NCBI GenBank assembly: GCA_016180805.1
Contig: JACPAM010000032.1
Location: forward strand, 1 to 37,452
Direction of reading: 5' to 3'
Source: Deltaproteobacteria bacterium
GTDB lineage: Bacteria; Desulfobacterota; Binatia; UBA9968
DNA length: 37,452 bases
Numbering within the stretch: position 1 is the stretch's first letter; each line of letters opens with the position of its first letter. The notes beneath the pieces were generated by a model, which saw only the letters and a program-made list of their open reading frames with translations, ran no database searches and was not told the origin of the DNA. Position numbers and translations under genes: made by a program. Shown here in pieces: positions 31,373 through 37,452 of the stretch.

Positions 31373-32407
31373 CTATTCAAGTATTTCTTTCAGTCTGCCA
31401 ACGATTGTCGGTTCAAGCTTAAATAGCCCCGCTACGATTTTTTCTAGCTCTTCTCCCGATACCGGAGCCAGGTCCAGGTTTGCTTTCTTTGCCTCCGCGA
31501 GGAACTCCGGGTCTTTCATGGTCTCGTCGAAAGCGTGGCGCAGGATCTGTATCCGTTCCTTCGGTGTGCCGGGCGGCAACGTATACAGGTAAGTGATGTT
31601 GCTCGCGTCATGGATGCCAACCTGGATCAACTGCCGCGCCTCGTCGGTCTTGGCTAAGCTTATGGCCAAAGGCACATTGGGAAGCTCGGGATGGGCTTTA
31701 GGAGCGCTCTGTAGCACAACTTGCGCCTCGCCCGACGCCAATCCTTTACGCCAAGTCGCCTTGGCCGATGCCCAGGAGAGGCCGCACAGTCCTGCAATTT
31801 CCCCGGACTCAGCAGCCAGCCGCATCGCAGCCGTGCCTTTGTATCCCGAAACCAGTTGCATGGGAAGACCCAGAGCCGCTTTGAGAAGCTTGGCGACATC
31901 GTCGGTGGTCGAGCCGGGGGCGCTGCCGCCTAACTTGACCGGCGCTGTGGCATTGATCCATTTCTCGACGCTCGTGATCCCGCTAGCCTTCGTGAACACG
32001 CAGGTATCATGATTTCTAACCGGCGTACCAATGTATTCAAATTTCCGCGCATCGAATTCGATCCCTTTACGCCCCACTACTTGACCCATCACCAATGTCC
32101 CGATCCAGTTCCCAATGGTCAGGCCATCGAGCTTGGCTACTTTGTAGACATGGGTCGCGGCAATCAGGCTCCCGGCCCCGGTCATGTTATCGACAATGAC
32201 CGTGGGGTTGCCCGGAATGTGCTTGCCCAGATGCCGGCCCATGGTCCGAGAATAAACATCAAATCCGCCTCCAGGCCCAAATCCGACAACGATCCGGATG
32301 GTCTTGCCTTTGTAAAACGGCTCTTGGCCGTAAGCAGGAAGGGCTGTCGCGCTGGCAACGAGTGAAACGCCGAGCATCACCATCAAAGAGCGGACTTTAT
32401 GACCCAT
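31373..32407 (-). CDS. Tripartite tricarboxylate transporter receptor (Bug/TctC family), orphan
   Basis: A 344-residue exported receptor. The signal peptide is MGHKVRSLMVMLGVSLVASA to about residue 27 (PAYGQ). The Bug loop VVGFGPGGGFDVYSRTMGRH and DNMTGAGSLIAATHV are almost the same as in the receptor at 6478, so the two are close paralogues. AAGGAG precedes the ATG. It is the last gene of the minus-strand block after the UbiD gene (58 bp away), suggesting the imported acid is a substrate of the hydroxylase and decarboxylase encoded upstream. No TctA/TctB pair is adjacent. Confidence 0.9.
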   Translation of the reverse strand: MGHKVRSLMVMLGVSLVASATALPAYGQEPFYKGKTIRIVVGFGPGGGFDVYSRTMGRHLGKHIPGNPTVIVDNMTGAGSLIAATHVYKVAKLDGLTIGNWIGTLVMGQVVGRKGIEFDARKFEYIGTPVRNHDTCVFTKASGITSVEKWINATAPVKLGGSAPGSTTDDVAKLLKAALGLPMQLVSGYKGTAAMRLAAESGEIAGLCGLSWASAKATWRKGLASGEAQVVLQSAPKAHPELPNVPLAISLAKTDEARQLIQVGIHDASNITYLYTLPPGTPKERIQILRHAFDETMKDPEFLAEAKKANLDLAPVSGEELEKIVAGLFKLEPTIVGRLKEILE

Positions 32408-32465
32408 GGCCTTCTCCTTGTAGTTTTTATGCCTTCCCCGTTCACCGTTTTAAAGCGGCGGCGAT

Positions 32466-34022
32466 CTAGGATCGCTTTACCTGGTATTTCCCGTCTTTGT
32501 CCTGTGTAACCTGGCCTCGCTCGTGGAGCAGGCCGACGGCGCGGGCGATTTTGTCGAAGGGGGTGTCCGGAAAGAGCTCCAACAGCTCGGCGAAAAACCG
32601 GTTCGAGTCGGTCAGGGCGCGGTGGATCTTCTCCGCCAAAGCTTCTGGGTCCTCGTCGCCTTTGATGGTTGCTTTCCCCGCGGTCTTTTCCAGGTAGTCC
32701 TTGAGCTGGACTTTCCCTTGATTGAAATAGACGATCCGCTGGTAGCGCTCGCGCGGAACGTTTTCCGGGATGGTCGCATCGATGCCCATCTTGGCGGTCG
32801 TAGGAATCCCTTGCACGGGTGGAAGCGAGGGATCCAGGGGCTTGGAGCGAGCGTTGGAAACAATGAGGACATCCCGGTCCGCCTGGACCCGGGTCGCGAT
32901 CGCCCACTCGACGTCGACCGGATCGAAAATATCGATGTCGTCGTCCGTGACCACCACATGCTTGATGTCGGCGATCGACAGGAGCGCCAGGATCGCGTTT
33001 TTCCCGTCGCCCGGCTGTTTTTTGATCGCGGCGATGATGTGCCAGTGGCAGCATCCACCCGGAGTCACGTTGACGGCGGTGGCGGTGACCCCGGCCTCGC
33101 TTAGCACGCGCCACGCGGCGGCCTCGTAGATCGGCGCGCTCATCCAGATATTTTCCCAGGGCATGTGCAGCGCGTAGTAGATTGGATCGCGCCGGCTGAG
33201 GATCGCTTTGATCTTCACGTTCGGGTTGTAGTGGATTCCTCCCATCAACCGGTTGAATTCGCAAAAGGGTCCTTCCGGGTGGACCCAGCCCTCCGGGAGA
33301 ATTTCTCCCTCGAGCACGATCTCGGCGTCGGCGATCGACGGCACGGGAATGGTCTCGCCGGGCGCGAGCCTGAGGCCTTCCCCGCGCAGCCCGCCCGCGT
33401 ACCCGAGTTCGTTCGTGCCGAGCGCGGCCTTGAAGCTCGACGCCACCATCTCGTAGGGGTGGGTTCCGATGGCAATGGAGATCGGCAGCGGCCTTTTGGC
33501 GGCAACGGCCCGTTCGGTGAATTTGCGCAGATTGTTCGGGGTCACGATATCGATTCCGGTCAGATTTTTCTCCTTCAGCATCAAGCGGTACATGCCCGCG
33601 TTCATACCGTACTCGGGGTCCTCCGCGATCACCACCGCGCCGGTGATCATGGGGCCACCGTCCAGCAGGGAGAATATGGGAACGGGCAACTGATAGAGGT
33701 CGACTTTTTCACCCGTGACGACGACCTCTTTGACGGGAGCCTCCCTGACGTTTTGCGGCTCGATGGGATGGTCCATCGCCCGGCGGAGCTTTTCTTCGAT
33801 CCGCTCGTAGGCTACGCCCATGGCGAGCGCCAAGCGGGTTCGGGATTGCAGCAGGCCGGAGACCACCGGCATCGAGTAACCGGTGACGTGACTAAAGAGC
33901 AGGGCCCTTTCGGATTGGGCGACGAGCGCCGCGACGTCGCGCAGATCGACGGGCTGGGAGATTTCGACAAGCTCGTCATGCTCGCGCAGCGTGCGCAGAT
34001 ATTCTCTGAAATCAGCAGCCAC
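32466..34022 (-). CDS. UbiD family decarboxylase
   Basis: A 518-residue decarboxylase/carboxylase that uses prenylated FMN made by UbiX-type enzymes. The N-terminus FREYLRTLREHDELVEI, central GNLR-equivalent region YGMNAGMYRLM, IAIGTHPYEMVASS, and GEILPEGWVHPEGPFCEF supply the conserved Arg/Glu/Glu surroundings of the cofactor. Family members act on aromatic or alpha,beta-unsaturated acids. I start at the GTG at 34022, with GGAGAG about 8 bp upstream, instead of an in-frame TTG at 34043. No ubiX is visible in the window. The FAD-subunit gene of a molybdenum hydroxylase ends 77 bp upstream, so hydroxylation and decarboxylation of one substrate is a reasonable guess. Confidence 0.92.
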   Translation of the reverse strand: MAADFREYLRTLREHDELVEISQPVDLRDVAALVAQSERALLFSHVTGYSMPVVSGLLQSRTRLALAMGVAYERIEEKLRRAMDHPIEPQNVREAPVKEVVVTGEKVDLYQLPVPIFSLLDGGPMITGAVVIAEDPEYGMNAGMYRLMLKEKNLTGIDIVTPNNLRKFTERAVAAKRPLPISIAIGTHPYEMVASSFKAALGTNELGYAGGLRGEGLRLAPGETIPVPSIADAEIVLEGEILPEGWVHPEGPFCEFNRLMGGIHYNPNVKIKAILSRRDPIYYALHMPWENIWMSAPIYEAAAWRVLSEAGVTATAVNVTPGGCCHWHIIAAIKKQPGDGKNAILALLSIADIKHVVVTDDDIDIFDPVDVEWAIATRVQADRDVLIVSNARSKPLDPSLPPVQGIPTTAKMGIDATIPENVPRERYQRIVYFNQGKVQLKDYLEKTAGKATIKGDEDPEALAEKIHRALTDSNRFFAELLELFPDTPFDKIARAVGLLHERGQVTQDKDGKYQVKRS

Positions 34023-34099
34023 GGGTACTCTCCGGTGCCGCAATTTCCGCAGCGCTTGCCGGCTGTGCCAGCTCGGGCTTCATCGTTTGCGGGAGTTCA

Positions 34100-34954
34100 T
34101 CACGCGCTGAGCGCCGCTTCGATGGCGCGGCCTGTGTAGACGCGAGCGAGGTGGGTACGATACTCCTTGGAGCCGTTGATGTCTTCGACGACATCGATAC
34201 TGCGGCAAACCTCGTACGCGGCTACCTCGATGAGTTTCGCATCGAGCCGTTTGCCCTTGAGCCTTCTTTCCACCTCGGCGGCGCGGTAGGCCTTGTCGGC
34301 TACTCCGGTAACGCCGACGGCGATTTCCTCGCATGTGCCCCGTGCATCGAGCTTCAAGCAGGCGGCGACGCCGACGACCGCGAAACCCGAGGCTCGCTGA
34401 GCCGCTTTGAGATAGGCGGTCTTGGCGTGCTCCAAAACCGGCACTTTCACCTCGGTTAGGATTTCATCAGGCTCCAAGGCGGTCATCAGAAGGCCGAAGA
34501 AGAAATCCTCCGCTTTAATCCATCTTTCGCCTTTGGGCCCGACGGTTTTCATCTGGGCATCTAAGGCGAGGATCGTTGCGGGGAGGTCGCCGGCCGGATC
34601 GGCATGTGCCAGGCTTCCACCGAGGGTTCCCCGGTTTCGCACCTGAACATCGGCAATCGTGGCGGCGGTCTGGGGAAGGAGCGGGCAACGTTTTCTCAAT
34701 AAGTCGGAGCTCTCAACCTCGGCATGAGTGGCGAGCGCCCCAATTGAAATCCCGTCCCCTTCCTCTCTGATAGATTCGAGCCCGGGAATGCCCCCCAGGT
34801 CCACGATGTGTTTCGGCTTGGCAAGCCTCAACTTCATGAGCGGGACGAGGCTCTGGCCGCCGGCGAGAAGCTTGACGTCCTCCTTGGATGTCAGGAGATC
34901 GAGCGCTTCCTTGAGGGACGTGGGCGAGTGGTATTCGAAGGGCGCGGGGATCAT
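34100..34954 (-). CDS. Xanthine dehydrogenase family FAD-binding subunit (CoxM-like)
   Basis: A 284-residue FAD subunit of the xanthine dehydrogenase / CO dehydrogenase family. FAD motifs are LLAGGQSLVPLMKLRL (near residue 30) and RNRGTLGGSLAHADPAGD (near 105). The C-terminal domain (about 175-284) has the CO-dehydrogenase flavoprotein tail. It transfers electrons from the Mo and Fe-S subunits to an acceptor. I start at the ATG at 34954; the longer in-frame TTG at 34960 adds two residues. There is no ribosome site, and the 7-bp gap to the large-subunit gene suggests coupled translation through the heptamer tract. Confidence 0.9.
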   Translation of the reverse strand: MIPAPFEYHSPTSLKEALDLLTSKEDVKLLAGGQSLVPLMKLRLAKPKHIVDLGGIPGLESIREEGDGISIGALATHAEVESSDLLRKRCPLLPQTAATIADVQVRNRGTLGGSLAHADPAGDLPATILALDAQMKTVGPKGERWIKAEDFFFGLLMTALEPDEILTEVKVPVLEHAKTAYLKAAQRASGFAVVGVAACLKLDARGTCEEIAVGVTGVADKAYRAAEVERRLKGKRLDAKLIEVAAYEVCRSIDVVEDINGSKEYRTHLARVYTGRAIEAALSA

Positions 34955-34961
34955 GGACAAT

Positions 34962-37409
34962 TTATTTCGAATTTCGGATTTCGAATTTCGAATTTCCTCC
35001 CTGGGATTTTTCGATGAGCTGCCAAACCGCTTCGGGGGAGAGCGGAAGCTCCCTCACCCGAACGCCGAGCGGTCTCAGCGCGTCTTCCACGGCGCTCGCA
35101 ATCGCAGCGGGGGAGGGGATTGCCGCCCCTTCGCCGGCCGCCTTTTGGCCCAGGGCCGTGAAGGGCGAAGGCACAGGGTGGTGCTCGACCTCGATCTTCG
35201 GAGTCTCGATCGTCGAGGACTTGCCGTAGTCGGTGAGCGTAAGAGTAAGGAGCTGGCCGTCCGAGTTGTAGATGAAGCCTTCGCCGAGCGCCACGGAAAT
35301 CCCGTGGGCAGCGGAGCCGTAGGCTTGTCCCTCAACCACCTGCGGGTTAATCACCGTCCCGTTGTCGCTGACGATGCAGTAGCGCAACACGTGGACTTTC
35401 CCTGTGGCCCGATCCACCTCGACGACGGCTGCATGGGCCGCCGCCGAAAAGGTGAATTGGGCGCGTACCTTCCGATCCGCGCCAGGAACCAGATTGGTGT
35501 CCGCATGGGGGAACGTATAGTAGAAAGTGGTTTGTAGCCCCGCCTCAAAGCCCTGCGGCATCAGCGCTTGGTTGCCATAGGCGATCTTTCCCAGCTCGGC
35601 AAACGTAACCTTCTTTATCGGCGAGCCGGGAGCATGTACGGCTCCTTCCTCGATCGTCAATTCAGCGGGGTTTACATTGAGGACATGACCGGCGAGCACG
35701 AGAATTTTTTCTCTGAGCCGCGTGGCGGCGCCATGCACCGCTCCGATATCGTAGAGATGGAAGTTGTTCCCGCTGTTGGCTGCGGCGACTCCCCAAGGGG
35801 CAAGGTCGCTGTCAAAGGGAGTGCTGGTGCTGATCTGCTCAGGCGCAATCCCAAGGATGTCGGCGACGACCTGCGCCGTGGTTGTCTCATGGGATTGCCC
35901 GCAATTGGGCGAGCCCAGAAAAAGGGCCAGGGTGCCGTTCTTCTCCAGCTTGATCGTCGCCCCGTTGACGCCGCCGGAGCCGGGGGTCTCTTTCATCTCG
36001 GGAAAGATCGCCAGGTCGCGGGCGGCGTTTCGTCCTCCCGGCTCGACACCGATGACGACTCCGATCCCAAGCAGGCGACCATCGTCGCGGGCCTGCCTTT
36101 GCTCCTCGCGGAATTTTTCATAGTCGACCTTTTTGAGCACCTGGTCGAGCAGGGCGGGATAGTCGCCGCTATCGTATACGTTGCCGTTAGGCGTCGTGTA
36201 TGGAAATTGCTCCGGAAGCACCAGATTGACGCGCCGGACCTCGATGGGACTCAGGTTGAGCGTCTCGGCAATTCGGTCCATGATCCTTTCCCAGATGAAG
36301 CACATCCCCGGCTTCCCGATCCCCCGGTTCGGGATCACGGGGCATCGGTTGGTCACCACGGCATGGCCTTCCATCGAGATGTTCTGGACTTTGTAGGTAT
36401 TGGTGAGGTTATTCAGCTTGTTGGTGAAATGGATTGTGAGCGTCGCGGTCGATCCACCCACGTCATCGACTTCCTTGACCTTCAGTCCGAGGACGGTCCC
36501 GTCACGTTTTACCGCGGCTTCGACCTCGAACTCCTGCTCGCACGAGTGGCCGGCGGCCATCATGTGCTCGCTACGGTCTTCGATCCATTTGACCGGGCGG
36601 CCGCTCCTGAGCGCTAAAAGGCTCGTGATCACCACGTACTTGCGGATGAGATAGATTTTTTGCCCGAAGCCGCCGCCGATGTCCGGGATGATGACCCTTA
36701 CGTCTTCGAGTCCCAGTGCCTCCCGCAGCGCGTCATAGATGTTCTCCGGCACCTGGGCATTGACCCATACGGTGAGCTTGTTGCTCGGCGCATCGAAGGA
36801 AGCGATGCACGCCAAGGGCTCCAAGGGCGTCGAGCTGTAACGGTGGATTTTGAGTCGCTCCGTAACGATTTGGTCCGCCACGGCGAAAGCCGTCTCGACG
36901 TTTCCGTAGGCGAGGACCCCCTTCCACGCGACGTTGGAACCCAGCTCGTCAAAGAGGGGTGTAGAGGTCGGGCGCATGGCTTCGGCGGGGTCGGCGACCA
37001 CGGGGAGCGGCTCGTATTCGACGGAGATCAGTTCGAGGGCGTCCTCCGCGCTTCCCCGGTCGCGCGCCGCGACGGCGGCTACCGGCTCTCCCACGTAGCG
37101 CACCTTGTCGATAGCGGTGGCGTATTCCGCGATCGGTTTTCTGAGGCCTGCGGCGTAACGGCCGGGCTTGAACGGGCGCGTCATCGATAGCACGTCCGCC
37201 GGGGTTACGGCGGCGACAACCCCCGGGTGCTTGAGAGCCGGCTCGGCGTCGACGCTGACAATGCGAGCGTGGGCATGCGGGCTCCTTAAGATCACAGCGT
37301 GGAGCATGCCACGCAGGACAAGATCATCGACGAAGTTTCCTCGGCCGCTTACGTGGCGGGGGGCCTCCTTGCTTCGGGTCGTTTTCCCAACGTACTTCGT
37401 TTCAGCCAT
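34962..37409 (-). CDS. Xanthine dehydrogenase family molybdopterin-binding subunit (CoxL-like)
   Basis: An 815-residue large subunit carrying the molybdenum cofactor. The N-terminal a/b hammerhead region (GNFVDDLVLRGMLHAVILRS) is followed by the cofactor-binding motif GGGFGQK (residues 245-251), NRCPVIPNRGIGKP at the substrate loop, and KAAGEGAAIPSPA near the end with the catalytic Glu. The loop is not the AYRCSFR of true CO dehydrogenase, so it hydroxylates another substrate, perhaps an aromatic or N-heterocyclic acid. The last 11-12 residues (NSKFEIRNSK tail) are encoded by a heptamer repeat that also supplies the stop codon. The 2Fe-2S small subunit is not in the window; it may lie beyond the right edge. 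Confidence 0.93.
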   Translation of the reverse strand: MAETKYVGKTTRSKEAPRHVSGRGNFVDDLVLRGMLHAVILRSPHAHARIVSVDAEPALKHPGVVAAVTPADVLSMTRPFKPGRYAAGLRKPIAEYATAIDKVRYVGEPVAAVAARDRGSAEDALELISVEYEPLPVVADPAEAMRPTSTPLFDELGSNVAWKGVLAYGNVETAFAVADQIVTERLKIHRYSSTPLEPLACIASFDAPSNKLTVWVNAQVPENIYDALREALGLEDVRVIIPDIGGGFGQKIYLIRKYVVITSLLALRSGRPVKWIEDRSEHMMAAGHSCEQEFEVEAAVKRDGTVLGLKVKEVDDVGGSTATLTIHFTNKLNNLTNTYKVQNISMEGHAVVTNRCPVIPNRGIGKPGMCFIWERIMDRIAETLNLSPIEVRRVNLVLPEQFPYTTPNGNVYDSGDYPALLDQVLKKVDYEKFREEQRQARDDGRLLGIGVVIGVEPGGRNAARDLAIFPEMKETPGSGGVNGATIKLEKNGTLALFLGSPNCGQSHETTTAQVVADILGIAPEQISTSTPFDSDLAPWGVAAANSGNNFHLYDIGAVHGAATRLREKILVLAGHVLNVNPAELTIEEGAVHAPGSPIKKVTFAELGKIAYGNQALMPQGFEAGLQTTFYYTFPHADTNLVPGADRKVRAQFTFSAAAHAAVVEVDRATGKVHVLRYCIVSDNGTVINPQVVEGQAYGSAAHGISVALGEGFIYNSDGQLLTLTLTDYGKSSTIETPKIEVEHHPVPSPFTALGQKAAGEGAAIPSPAAIASAVEDALRPLGVRVRELPLSPEAVWQLIEKSQGGNSKFEIRNSK
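34965..34992 (-). repeat. Heptanucleotide tandem repeat (TTCGAAA type) at the CoxL gene end
   Basis: Four 7-bp units, TTTCGAA TTTCGGA TTTCGAA TTTCGAA on the plus strand, with a partial fifth unit. They overlap the last codons of the large-subunit gene. The unit differs from the AGGCAAT tracts but has the same period and gene-end position. Confidence 0.85.
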
Positions 37410-37452
37410 CCCTTGTGCCGTTCAGAGCGCAGAGTTGAGAGTCCAGCGCTGG

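Noticed and set aside
34012-34194. Small minus-strand frame between the FAD subunit and UbiD genes
   Set aside because: It overlaps both genes in another frame and its ribosome site is better explained by the UbiD GTG start.
33165-36617. Long plus-strand open frames opposite UbiD and the molybdenum hydroxylase (33165-34139 and 35568-36617)
   Set aside because: Antisense to strongly supported enzymes, with no recognisable domains or ribosome sites.
1-37452. tRNA, rRNA, replication origin, integrase or insertion sequence genes
   Set aside because: None was recognised by eye on either strand; a tRNA or covariance-model scan could still find a small one.

Overview
This window of high-GC bacterial DNA reads like a chromosome segment from an uncultured, metabolically versatile heterotroph. 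Indications are several orphan solute-binding proteins of the NMT1 and Bug/TctC types, UbiD, amidohydrolase_2, CocE and LLM-flavin enzymes, a xanthine-dehydrogenase-type hydroxylase, and a probable selenoprotein. That mix suggests a soil or groundwater lineage near the Tectomicrobia, Binatota or Rokubacteria type. The placement is inference only; there is no rRNA, tRNA or marker gene to fix it.

Layout. 1-9149: a glyoxalase-fold protein cut by the window edge and an LLM-class flavin oxidoreductase (both minus strand). A plus-strand run follows: an NMT1-like binding protein, 3-hydroxyanthranilate dioxygenase, an SDR epimerase, an ACMSD-like amidohydrolase, a Bug receptor, a MobA-like nucleotidyltransferase and a dihydroxyphthalate-decarboxylase-like binding protein. 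9429-16058: a frameshifted CocE/NonD hydrolase, a lone TIR-STING (Cap12-type) immune effector with no cyclase beside it, thiI, a cupin, an SDR, a HAD phosphatase and a NUDIX hydrolase. 16130-20043: a complete tripartite tricarboxylate transporter operon (receptor, TctA, TctB) with an arylmalonate-decarboxylase/maleate-isomerase-like enzyme inside it.

20162-27224: a peroxiredoxin whose peroxidatic residue is encoded by an in-frame TGA (probable selenocysteine), a Rieske ferredoxin, a YgfZ-like protein, and a LysR regulator followed by a PhnD/PhnC/PhnE/PhnE-type ABC transporter. The regulator and binding protein resemble the selenium-associated LysR and putative selenate-binding families, so this block may be a selenium uptake and use neighbourhood. 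27478-29030: DoxX and an HtrA-like protease. 29414-31299: an AbiEi/AbiEii-type toxin-antitoxin pair with a strong promoter, operator-like repeats and an almost leaderless start. 31373-37409 (minus strand): a molybdenum hydroxylase (large and FAD subunits, no small subunit visible), a UbiD decarboxylase and a Bug receptor, arranged as one catabolic operon.

The spaces between genes are themselves patterned. Four copies of a GC-rich repeat of roughly 150-230 bp lie just downstream of stop codons, all in the same orientation relative to the gene that ends there. Four tracts of 7-bp tandem repeats also lie at gene 3' ends, and one of them supplies the last codons of the hydroxylase large subunit.
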